In this document: piece after piece, positions 1 to 6,071 of the stretch
Numbering within the stretch: position 1 is the first letter of the stretch
Layout: every line of letters starts with the position of its first letter
Notes under the pieces: generated by a model
The model's database searches: none
Told to the model about the DNA's origin: nothing
What the model saw: the letters and a program-made list of their open reading frames with translations, nothing else
Assembly (NCBI GenBank): GCA_026398575.1
Contig: JAPLSP010000376.1
Span: forward strand, 1-7,591
Length of the DNA: 7,591 bases
Source of the DNA: Candidatus Sumerlaeota bacterium
GTDB lineage: Bacteria > Sumerlaeota > Sumerlaeia > JADFCT01
Direction of reading: 5' to 3'
Position numbers and translations under genes: made by a program

Positions 1-374
1 TATTCACCGCCGCGCCCTATCGCGAAAAGAAAAAGAGCCAACCATCCGATACCGCATCTGCTGCCGCTGGAGGCGCCGCGGCTTCCGCAGCCGGAGGCGC
101 TGCTTCTGCCAACGTCCCTGATCTGGCGACAGGCTATTGGGTTGGCGCGGCGATGGCGGATAATATTTGGGGTCCATACAAGAAGCAGCCGCAGGTGTTT
201 CTGGGCGGTCATATTGCGGTCTTCAAAGGCCCGGATGGGAAGGAATGGATGTCTTATCGCGGCGAGTCCGGCGGCAAGGCGCAGGGACGGTTGTGCATTG
301 CGCCGATACCGTTTGACGAGGATGGCTCGGTCAAGGTTTTCGAGCCTTCCGCCAATCCTGCCACTATCAAGTGA
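1..374 (+). CDS. C-terminal fragment of a GH43-like glycoside hydrolase (5' end outside window)
   Basis: The frame is open from the window edge (first full codon at 3) to TGA at 372-374, giving 123 residues. The segment ending GHIAVFKGPDGKEWMSYRG, followed by GRLCIAPIPFDEDGSV, matches the last blades of the five-bladed propeller of family 43 glycosidases. There the His of the G-H motif and the 'dpdGkeW..Y' strand are conserved, and the chain ends with 'i.fdedG'. The preceding 'GYWVGAAMADNIWGPYKK' is the usual strand with the 'GPY' turn. Family 43 enzymes mostly cleave arabinan, xylan or galactan side chains; the substrate here cannot be told because the catalytic residues lie upstream. Residues about 16-37 are a low-complexity Ala/Gly/Ser stretch inserted between two strands. 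An ATG at 153 exists but would cut the fold, so it is not a real start. The context of a rhamnogalacturonan-lyase-like gene downstream fits pectin side-chain removal (inference). Confidence 0.72.
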   Translation, partial: FTAAPYREKKKSQPSDTASAAAGGAAASAAGGAASANVPDLATGYWVGAAMADNIWGPYKKQPQVFLGGHIAVFKGPDGKEWMSYRGESGGKAQGRLCIAPIPFDEDGSVKVFEPSANPATIK

Positions 375-522
375 TCGGAAAGCATAAGTGGACGTGGATG
401 AATGCGCGGGGATGGGCGGATTTACAGGATTGGGAACTATAACCCGGCAAAGCCGTAACCAGTAAGGTGAAATTATCAAAAAGGCGGGTTGCCTTCAATT
501 GTCGAGCAAACGCGCATAAATA

Positions 523-579
523 CAGGCAGAATCATCGAGGGCAGAATCATTATGATTCTGCCCTCAATGATTCTGCCTG
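523..579. repeat. 57-bp near-perfect palindrome built from four 11-bp units (REP-like)
   Basis: Arms 523-550 and 552-579 are reverse complements over 28 bp with one mismatch (C536 against A566), around the single base T551. Each arm is itself a direct repeat: GGCAGAATCAT occurs at 525-535 and 540-550, and its complement ATGATTCTGCC at 552-562 and 567-577, each pair with a 15-bp period. It would form a very stable hairpin in either RNA strand, and could act as a bidirectional terminator or RNA-stabilising element between converging genes, but neither side has a T-tract. The ordered four-unit build is more like a dispersed REP/MITE-type element than a plain terminator. Confidence 0.85.
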
Positions 580-622
580 CAAATCGCTGTATATCTGACT
601 GGAACGCGGCTGAGTCGGAAAT

Positions 623-672
623 GCAATCTAAAGGTTGAACTCCAAACACAACCTGAAGGTTGGACTCCAAAC
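623..672. repeat. Two tandem copies of a 25-bp repeat
   Basis: Positions 623-647 and 648-672 match at 21 of 25 bases, and the last 17 bases (AAGGTTGRACTCCAAAC) differ at one position only. The second copy contains the inverted repeat CAACCT/AGGTTG (649-662, 2-bp gap), which is degraded in the first copy. The array stops one base before the stop codon (674-676) of the lipoprotein gene read from the minus strand, so it forms the first 50 bases of that gene's 3' untranslated region. Confidence 0.75.
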
Positions 673-673
673 G

Positions 674-1279
674 TTACTTGGCGCCGACGCATAGGAACTT
701 GACGGCATCTGCGATGCCGTTGCCGCCTTCGGTCGTGGTTGTTTTCACAAAGCACGTATTTCCTTTGGTCATCTTGAAGACGCCGAGTTTGTTCCATTGT
801 CCGCTGTTCTCACGCAGGTTGACATCGAACTTGTATTCCTTGTCCGCCGCCTTCACGACGAACGGCGCCTTCTGGTTGTGATCCTGCTTGGGATCATGAC
901 TGTACCAGATGGAGACTTCATATTTGCCATCTTGGGGCAGATCGGGCGTCCAAGTAGCGGTGGCGGCTTCCGTGTCGGGCTTCTTGGCCCAGGCCCACAT
1001 CGAATCGGCGCCATAGTTGCCGCCGTCTTGTCCGCCTTCGTTCGTCCATTCGCCTGTGGTCGCGAAGCCCGAGGCGCTGACGTTGTCAATGATGATCTCG
1101 ATCTTCTCTTCCGCGGGTTTGGCGGCTACGGGTTCAGCTGTTTTGACAGCGGGTTTCACCTCGGTGGTTATCTTTGTCATTGGTTCTGCAGGCGTCTGTG
1201 TTTTGCTTGCGCATCCGGCGCCAATCAGCATTCCCGCGACCAGCAACGAAATCAACCATGCGGCGTTGCTCTTCCTCAT
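674..1279 (-). CDS. Lipoprotein with golvesin C-terminal / xanthan-lyase CBM-like domain
   Basis: A 201-residue protein that is probably exported and lipid-anchored. Residues 1-22 are a basic start plus a hydrophobic core ending in GAG before Cys23; this is a lipobox with an unusual Gly at -3. Residues 24-60 are a Pro/Ala/Lys/Thr-rich linker. Residues about 61-198 look like the golvesin/xanthan lyase carbohydrate-binding-like beta-sandwich: 'IIIDN', 'GEWTNEG', 'YGADSMWAW', 'ATWTPDLPQDGKYEVSIWY', 'GQWNKLGVFKM' and the terminal 'GIADAVKF'. This domain usually sits on larger secreted enzymes and adhesins; here it stands alone. The start is set by a strong ribosome site, AAAGGAGGAGGAAG, directly before ATG at 1277-1279. 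A hairpin (1294-1310) lies just upstream of that site. Cys176 and Cys197 could form a disulfide. The role may be surface binding of glycan; that is inference. Confidence 0.82.
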   Translation of the reverse strand: MRKSNAAWLISLLVAGMLIGAGCASKTQTPAEPMTKITTEVKPAVKTAEPVAAKPAEEKIEIIIDNVSASGFATTGEWTNEGGQDGGNYGADSMWAWAKKPDTEAATATWTPDLPQDGKYEVSIWYSHDPKQDHNQKAPFVVKAADKEYKFDVNLRENSGQWNKLGVFKMTKGNTCFVKTTTTEGGNGIADAVKFLCVGAK

Positions 1280-1293
1280 CTTCCTCCTCCTTT
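1280..1293 (-). promoter_or_regulatory. Strong Shine-Dalgarno of the lipoprotein gene
   Basis: Read on the minus strand this is AAAGGAGGAGGAAG, ending at the ATG of the lipoprotein gene. It contains the full AGGAGG core and a second overlapping GGAGG, so it decides the start at 1279. Confidence 0.75.
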
Positions 1294-1310
1294 GTGACTC
1301 ATCGAGTCAC
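1294..1310 (-). promoter_or_regulatory. Perfect 7-bp hairpin/operator in the lipoprotein gene leader
   Basis: GTGACTC (1294-1300) and GAGTCAC (1304-1310) are perfect complements with a 3-base loop. On the minus strand the hairpin directly abuts the Shine-Dalgarno (1280-1293) and follows a run of eight T (A1314-A1321 on the plus strand). It cannot be a standard terminator, because the T-run precedes the stem for this gene and no plus-strand gene ends here. A protein operator or an RNA stem that influences translation are both possible. Confidence 0.45.
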
Positions 1311-1677
1311 ACTAAAAAAAATCATGCAAAGCCACCACGGGCTTTTATTCCCTGCGTTCCAGGCTGTGCGCCAATTAAAATCTGCGAATGCATCGCTTTC
1401 CACTTTGGCGGCAGCCTTCCTAATTCATCTTCTGCCATCCCCCTGCGCCTCCGGTGCACCCGGTCCGATGACCGCGCTTAACGGCTGAAGTGAATCACAC
1501 TTTGATTTCTCCGTCAATCCATATTGCTCTTGATCTGCAAAAAAGGCTGGATATTCCGACGGAATCGCGCCTAACTTGCTGAGCAGTGTATGCGTGATAT
1601 CATCGGGTATGCTGCATTGCGTTTTTGGCTGGGGTGGCAATCATTCTTCACCGTGAATTGAGGGAGGTATTCGTCCG
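1311..1677. other. Divergent intergenic region, no gene seen
   Basis: This gap of about 370 bp (398 bp counting the leader elements) separates the divergent lipoprotein and nucleoside hydrolase genes and should hold both promoters. I found no pair of -35/-10 boxes good enough to report. The minus-strand frame at 1425-1640 (71 codons) has no recognisable protein features and is not called. At its right end AGGGAGGT (1661-1668) is the ribosome site for the gene starting at 1678. Confidence 0.5.
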
Positions 1678-2652
1678 ATGCATTATCATGATTTTCCGCG
1701 CCTGTTTTCATCGCTGCTGATTCCGGCGCTGGCGGCGGTTGCGCTGCCCGGCGGCGTCGCGGCCGCCCAAGCGCCCATTCCCGTCATTCTCGATACCGAC
1801 ATCGGCTCGGATATTGACGATACCTGGGCGTTGGCGTTTCTGTTGAAGTCGCCGGAGTTGGACCTGAAACTGGTCGTGACGGAGACAGGCGACACAACCT
1901 ATCGCGCCAAGCTCGTGGCGAAATTGCTCGAAGCCGCCAAGCGGTCGGATATTCCGGTAGGGATCGGCCTGCCCACTCGCCAGGGAGATTCGCGTCAGGC
2001 GGATTGGGTGAAGGATTATGACCTGACGGCCTATCGCGGCAAGGTGCACAAGGATGGCGTTCAGGCGCTGATTGACACGATCATGAAGAGCACGCAGACC
2101 GTGACGCTGATCTGCATCGGCCCCGTCCCCAATATCCGCGAGGCTCTGAAGCGCGAGCCGCGCATCGCGGAGAAGGCGCGGTTCGTCGGCATGCACGGCA
2201 GCGTCCACAAGCAATATGACGGCAAGCCCGGCGTGACGCCGGAATACAATGTGAAGCTGGATCCGAAGGCGTGTCAGGCCGCATTTACCGCGCCGTGGGA
2301 TATGACGATCACGCCGCTCGATACCTGCGGCGTCGTGCGTCTGGAAGGCCCGCTTTATGACAAAGTCCGCCAATGCTCCGATCCGCTGATCCAGGCCATG
2401 ATTGAGAATTATCGCGTCTGGCTCAAAGGCGACGCGAATCGCCTCCAGAAGGGCAGCTCGATTCTCTTCGATACCGTGGCGGTTTATCTGGCTTTCTCCC
2501 ATGACCTGCTGACGATGGAGGAGCTGGGAATCCGGGTGACCGATGATGGCAAGACCGTCATAGATCCCTCTGCCAAGAAAGTCAAGTGCGCGACGGAGTG
2601 GAAGGACCTCAAGGGGTTCTATGAATTGCTGACGCGCCGCCTGACGCAATAG
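1678..2652 (+). CDS. Exported nucleoside hydrolase-like protein (inosine/uridine-preferring family)
   Basis: A 324-residue protein of the usual length for the family, with an N-terminal signal peptide (hydrophobic core about 9-28, likely cut near AAA-QAP at 30/31), so it acts in the periplasm or outside. The family hydrolyses the N-glycosidic bond of ribonucleosides to ribose and base. The calcium/ribose signature is clear: DTDIGSDIDD at 39-48. 'IGPVPNIREAL' (147-157) matches the usual 'GPLTN' strand, and 'EYNVKLDP' (189-196) matches the ribose-binding 'EFN...DP'. Near the C-terminus 'LFDTVAVYLA' (263-272) keeps the calcium Asp (265) but has Phe264 where classical enzymes have the His of 'HDP'. 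The usual 'GN' after strand 2 is GD (71-72). Substrate choice may therefore differ. The start is supported by GGAGGT eight bases before ATG. The next gene follows after 20 bp, so the two are probably cotranscribed. Confidence 0.88.
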   Translation: MHYHDFPRLFSSLLIPALAAVALPGGVAAAQAPIPVILDTDIGSDIDDTWALAFLLKSPELDLKLVVTETGDTTYRAKLVAKLLEAAKRSDIPVGIGLPTRQGDSRQADWVKDYDLTAYRGKVHKDGVQALIDTIMKSTQTVTLICIGPVPNIREALKREPRIAEKARFVGMHGSVHKQYDGKPGVTPEYNVKLDPKACQAAFTAPWDMTITPLDTCGVVRLEGPLYDKVRQCSDPLIQAMIENYRVWLKGDANRLQKGSSILFDTVAVYLAFSHDLLTMEELGIRVTDDGKTVIDPSAKKVKCATEWKDLKGFYELLTRRLTQ

Positions 2653-2672
2653 CGCGCCTTATATTCCTATGG

Positions 2673-5198
2673 ATGGTGACGCCTATGATGAAGCGCGCTT
2701 GCTGGTTGCCGCTCTCGCTCCTTCTTCTTGCTCAATCGCCCCACCTCCATGCCGCCCTCGATCCACCGCTGCGGTTTCGTCTGACGAACGCAAGCGGCGC
2801 GGGCTGGACCGCCAAGCCCATCACCTCGGGCGTCATGCTTCCACTCGGCGCCACGCTGACCACAACGACGCTGGCGCTTGCCGAAGATAGCGGCGCCGCG
2901 ATTCCCACTCAAATGCTTGCGACTGCCTGGTGGCCGGATCATTCCATCAAATGGGTCCTCCTGGATTTCCAGGCGACGCTCGCTTCGAGCGCCACGCGCT
3001 ATCTGACTCTCTCCACCGGAACGCCTCCCTCCGTGAGCAGCAGTTTGTCCGTCACTGAATCGCCCACGCAAATCATCGTTCAGTCCGGCGTTCAGGCGTT
3101 GACGTACAATAAAAATGAATTTCAAGTTCTGGGACGGGAGTTTCAGGTAACGACCAATGGCGTCACTTATCGCGCCACTCCTTTTGCGGCGCCGGAAGCC
3201 GACGCCTTCCCTTCCCCTGCTCTTCCCTGGCAGATCGAGGAAAGCGGTCCGATGAAAATCGTATTGCGCAGCGAAGGCGAAATGCGCGACGTGGGCGGAA
3301 CGCATGACATCGCCGCTCCCTATATTCGCTATCGTGCGCGTCTCTATTTCTATGCAGGCCAGACGCAAATGAAAGCGTTTGTCACTTTGCGAAACAATCA
3401 GCCGTTCAACTGGAGCGGTAGCGCGTTTGGCTACCCGATGCCGTATCAGAATTTCTCAACCATCCGTCTGGGCGCGGTGGATTTGGCGCCGACCACGGAA
3501 AATGTCTTTGGCGCCGGGCTTGAAAAAACATGGGAGGTTGAGTTGTCCCTCGATGGATTGCAAGCCCTCGAAAACGTGATCCAAGTTGATCCTGCAAACT
3601 CCGCGAATACGCGCCATGCCGAGCCGCTTCTGTTTCAGCACCCGGCGGACGTGGACCGCATCGGCGGCTTCGGCGAAATCATCCCCACGATGGCTGGTAC
3701 CAGCGCATCGCTCAACGCCGTCTTTGCGCGCTATGAAAAAACTCAGATGTGCAAGGTGGCGCCGGAAGCGGACGAGCAGTTGCTGGATTTTTCGGCCGGC
3801 GACAACGTTTTCGATCATATAGCGCCCTATCTGGGAAACTACAAAGACTATGGCGATCTGCACTGGGAATCGGGCTGGTCGCGCAATCATTATGACTGGA
3901 TTTATAGCATGGACCTTCAATGGCTGCGCACGGGCGAGCCGCGCTATCAGGACGCGGCGACCATCTTCGCGCGCCATGAGCCCGATCTGGATGTGTATCA
4001 TACCTGGGGCGATGGCATCTATTTTAATTTCATGAAGAATTGGGAAGGCGCCGGCGGAAGCATTCCCGGCGACCATAACGGTCCGGCCAATGAGTTCGGC
4101 GCCGGACGGCCCAGCCATACCTGGAACCAGGGCTATATGCTGCATTGGCTGCTGACGGGCGACCGGCGCTGCCAGGACGCGGCCATGGAGGAGATCGAAG
4201 GCGCGCGGCAGTACCTGTATCTGGGCCGCGGCGGCTATATAGGCCAGGACCCCATGGATAATGAACTGCGCGAAATCCGCATGCAGGGATGGCTCTCTGA
4301 AGTGTTCATGACCGGCTGGCTGGTATATCCTTTCGCCACGATGGACACCGGCGGCATCACCACGGGTCCTGTCACATATAAGGAAGCGGTATTGGCGGCA
4401 CTGATGAGCATCTATAACCTGGAACAAAACGATGGCGGGCATGGATATGTGATCGTGGATGTTGCGGCGCCCACCTATGGGGCGGAGGTCGCTCCGCTGT
4501 GGATGAGTTATGTCCTCGAACCGTTGATCAAAGCCCATGACCGCCTGCTGCGGGGAACGGGCGATCCGCGCGAAGCGCAGATTCGCGATCTGATCTACCG
4601 GATCACGGATTTCCTGCGCGCGCATCATATTGGCGGCGACACCAACGTCTCAGGACAATATCGCCCGCTGCAGATTCAAGGATACATCCCGGTGACGCCG
4701 CCCTCGACGCGCCCGCCGGAAGAGAATCCCTATCAGCTGCCTTACCTGGTGATGACCGGCAACGCCGCCGCGTATGTGTATTTCATCCGGGCGGACGCGG
4801 CCAGCCGCGACTTCGCCCGGTTGGCCTTCAAAGATTTCATCTATTATCGCGAGGCGGAGGGCGATCAATACGTGGACCCGGCTATCCTCACGCCCACCAG
4901 CTATCGCTCGATTTACTACGTGGAAACGGAATCGAAAGTCCACGGCTGGAGCGGGCGGTATGGGCAATATTATCTGCGCATGGAGCGTCAGGCGGGCGCG
5001 CAGTTGACGGGCGGCTGGGGCGTCCCGACAACCGCCACGGTATCCATCGCGGAAACGATCAGCTATTTGACGGGCCAGGCGCCGCTGAGTCCTGAAAAAT
5101 TGCTGGCAGCCGACGTCAACAGCGACGGACATATAGACGCCGCCGACCTTGTCGCGCTGATCCAGCGCGGGACCGGGGCGGCTGCGAAGCGGAAGTAG
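2673..5198 (+). CDS. Secreted PcRGLX/YetA-like protein (exo-rhamnogalacturonan lyase-related) with half dockerin
   Basis: 841 residues. After a signal peptide ending near residue 27 (HLHA-A), the N-terminal RIFT-barrel of the PcRGLX/YetA family is recognisable from 'KPITSGVMLPLGATL' (about 47-61) and 'ATAWWPDHSIKWVLLDFQ' (about 83-100). A beta-sandwich region follows (about 110-380), then an (alpha/alpha) toroid (about 390-780) with 'HWESGWSRNHYDWIYSMDL', 'PSHTWNQGYMLHWLLTGDRR' and 'GGHGYVIVDVAAPTYGAE'. PcRGLX of Penicillium (family PL26) removes disaccharide units from the end of rhamnogalacturonan I; activity here is inferred from architecture. The tail has a calcium loop DVNSDGHIDAAD (814-825) like the second half of a type I dockerin; the first half ('TVSIAETISYLTGQ') has lost its loop. 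There is no good ribosome site before 2673. ATGs at 2685 and 2688 follow GGATGGTGA and give a cleaner signal peptide, so they may be the true start. Confidence 0.82.
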   Translation: MVTPMMKRACWLPLSLLLLAQSPHLHAALDPPLRFRLTNASGAGWTAKPITSGVMLPLGATLTTTTLALAEDSGAAIPTQMLATAWWPDHSIKWVLLDFQATLASSATRYLTLSTGTPPSVSSSLSVTESPTQIIVQSGVQALTYNKNEFQVLGREFQVTTNGVTYRATPFAAPEADAFPSPALPWQIEESGPMKIVLRSEGEMRDVGGTHDIAAPYIRYRARLYFYAGQTQMKAFVTLRNNQPFNWSGSAFGYPMPYQNFSTIRLGAVDLAPTTENVFGAGLEKTWEVELSLDGLQALENVIQVDPANSANTRHAEPLLFQHPADVDRIGGFGEIIPTMAGTSASLNAVFARYEKTQMCKVAPEADEQLLDFSAGDNVFDHIAPYLGNYKDYGDLHWESGWSRNHYDWIYSMDLQWLRTGEPRYQDAATIFARHEPDLDVYHTWGDGIYFNFMKNWEGAGGSIPGDHNGPANEFGAGRPSHTWNQGYMLHWLLTGDRRCQDAAMEEIEGARQYLYLGRGGYIGQDPMDNELREIRMQGWLSEVFMTGWLVYPFATMDTGGITTGPVTYKEAVLAALMSIYNLEQNDGGHGYVIVDVAAPTYGAEVAPLWMSYVLEPLIKAHDRLLRGTGDPREAQIRDLIYRITDFLRAHHIGGDTNVSGQYRPLQIQGYIPVTPPSTRPPEENPYQLPYLVMTGNAAAYVYFIRADAASRDFARLAFKDFIYYREAEGDQYVDPAILTPTSYRSIYYVETESKVHGWSGRYGQYYLRMERQAGAQLTGGWGVPTTATVSIAETISYLTGQAPLSPEKLLAADVNSDGHIDAADLVALIQRGTGAAAKRK
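5106..5183 (+). other. Half dockerin (single EF-hand-like repeat) coding segment
   Basis: Within the C-terminal tail, Asp814, Asn816, Asp818, Asp822 and Asp825 are spaced as in the calcium loop of type I dockerin repeats, followed by the helix 'LVALIQRG'. Canonical dockerins have two such repeats; the upstream partner helix remains but its loop has no acidic pattern. Such tails occur in non-cellulosomal bacteria as possible attachment or sorting signals. Confidence 0.6.
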
Positions 5199-5360
5199 GC
5201 GCCAGTTGTAGCAGCAGGACGCCCAAGGCGCCGCGCTGCGCTGATCGCTTAAATTCGCCCTTGACCTCGAATTCCCCGATATTTGAAACTGTCTGCATGG
5301 AACCTTGCAATTTGGGCGCTGCCCGGGGAGCAATTAAAAGGCATTTGTCCTAGAATTAAT

Positions 5361-5382
5361 AGGGTTGACAAGCGTCAACCCT
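5361..5382. promoter_or_regulatory. Perfect palindromic operator before the zinc-finger gene
   Basis: AGGGTTGAC (5361-5369) and GTCAACCCT (5374-5382) are exact reverse complements separated by AAGC. It ends 11 bases before the ATG at 5394 and overlaps a TTGACA hexamer (5365-5370). Antitoxins of the MqsA and XRE type commonly bind a palindrome at their own promoter, so an autoregulatory operator is the simplest reading. It could also form an RNA stem just before the ribosome site GAGG (5384-5387). Confidence 0.6.
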
Positions 5383-5393
5383 TGAGGCATACT
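5365..5393 (+). promoter_or_regulatory. Candidate promoter inside the operator (TTGACA / CATACT)
   Basis: A perfect -35 hexamer TTGACA (5365-5370) is followed after exactly 17 bases by CATACT (5388-5393), 4 of 6 to the -10 consensus. If used, transcription would begin near 5400, past the ATG at 5394, which would favour the internal start at 5529. An alternative -10, TAGAAT (5351-5356, 5 of 6), has only a weak -35 and would start transcription at the operator itself. The two cannot be told apart from sequence. Confidence 0.3.
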
Positions 5394-6071
5394 ATGAGTA
5401 AGAAACAACGACATAAGCCAGCTCGCGCTTTACCGCAAAGCACTTACAAATTGGGGGAAATTCAGGATCTGGTACGTCAAGGGAAATGCGTGATTAATAA
5501 GGATGTCCAAGAAACTAGAGGTGTAGTTATGAAATGTTACGAATGTGGTGGGAACTCTATTACAGAAACGGCAAGCATAGTAATCAATGACTCAATCCTT
5601 GGCCCTGTGACGGTTCCCAATATTACACAATCCCGATGCGATCAATGTGGCGATACATTATTGTCTTGTGAGGAATCTGATAAGATTACAGATTGCCTGG
5701 AGAGGCTGCTGGATGCAAGAATCAAAAGAAATCCTATTACGGCGTTTGTATCGGCTCAGGAAGCATGCTCGATTCTTGGGATCACAAGGCAGGCATTTCA
5801 CAAGAATCGCCGAATCAAGCGTGGCTTTATTTTGCAGGCTTCTATTGCAGGCCAAGTTTTATACCTTCGCAAGTCTGTTGAACTATTCAAGATCAAGGGT
5901 GATGGGCGATACCCGCTCTTTGATCAAACCTCGGAAAGAAGGATCCCCATTGAGGCAAAAACGCAGCCGTCTAAATATCCTTCTTATGATCTAGCCTCCA
6001 TTTTCCCCTCAGCAAGATATTTGGTCTCCATGATTCCCCCGCAGGTAAGGAGTTGCCATTATGCCAGATGA
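5394..6071 (+). CDS. YgiT/MqsA-type zinc-finger protein with excisionase-like HTH (antitoxin-like regulator)
   Basis: 225 residues from ATG 5394, preceded by GAGG at six bases; the frame continues upstream to 5283 but that part has no ribosome site. Residues 46-86 are a YgiT-type zinc finger: CYEC (Cys48, Cys51), then Val/Pro-rich strands and CDQC (Cys82, Cys85). Residues about 95-112 form a helix, and 117-145 ('FVSAQEACSILGITRQAFHK') look like a winged helix-turn-helix of the excisionase/MerR type, with a wing 'GQVLYLRKSVELF' (153-165). MqsA itself has an XRE HTH instead. Residues 1-45 ('YKLGEIQDLVRQGKCVINKD') faintly resemble the start of MqsR-like toxins. An internal ATG at 5529, five bases after AGAGGTG, would yield a protein starting MKCYEC, the usual antitoxin start. 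Its GC content is well below that of its neighbours, suggesting acquisition. It overlaps the next gene by 11 bp. Confidence 0.72.
   Translation: MSKKQRHKPARALPQSTYKLGEIQDLVRQGKCVINKDVQETRGVVMKCYECGGNSITETASIVINDSILGPVTVPNITQSRCDQCGDTLLSCEESDKITDCLERLLDARIKRNPITAFVSAQEACSILGITRQAFHKNRRIKRGFILQASIAGQVLYLRKSVELFKIKGDGRYPLFDQTSERRIPIEAKTQPSKYPSYDLASIFPSARYLVSMIPPQVRSCHYAR
5517..5531 (+). promoter_or_regulatory. Internal ribosome site and start in the zinc-finger gene
   Basis: AGAGGTG (5517-5523), five bases, then ATG (5529-5531) in frame. It is at least as good as the site before 5394 and would start translation exactly at the zinc finger (residue 46). Either the protein has two forms, or the upstream 45 codons are a fused remnant. 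Confidence 0.4.

Larger units (their letters stand above)
375..673. other. Intergenic region with repeats, no gene seen
   Basis: This 299-bp gap lies between the end of the GH43-like gene (+) and the end of the lipoprotein gene (-), so both neighbours converge on it. It holds a long palindrome (523-579) and a two-copy 25-bp tandem repeat (623-672), listed separately. The short open frames across it show no recognisable protein. No hairpin followed by a T-run was found for either gene, so the palindrome is the only candidate for a shared transcript end. Confidence 0.6.

Noticed and set aside
1425..1640. 71-codon minus-strand open frame in the divergent intergenic region
   Set aside because: No ribosome site, no recognisable features, and its position would place it in the promoter region of both neighbours.
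1708..2649. 313-codon minus-strand open frame opposite the nucleoside hydrolase gene
   Set aside because: It is antisense to a gene with clear family motifs, is rich in Arg/Gln/His as typical of shadow frames, and has no recognisable domain.
3456..4628. 390-codon minus-strand open frame opposite the YetA-like gene
   Set aside because: A shadow of the GC-rich coding strand; no domain or signal is seen and the plus strand is well supported.
4650..5333. 227-codon minus-strand open frame over the end of the YetA-like gene
   Set aside because: It overlaps the conserved toroid end and dockerin tail, and its composition is that of an antisense shadow.
5199..5360. Terminator after the YetA-like gene
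   Set aside because: The best stem (GGGC/GCCC, 5314-5324) is 4 bp long and is not followed by T residues.
5283..5393. Upstream extension of the zinc-finger gene
   Set aside because: No ribosome site, and it would run through the palindromic operator and candidate promoter.
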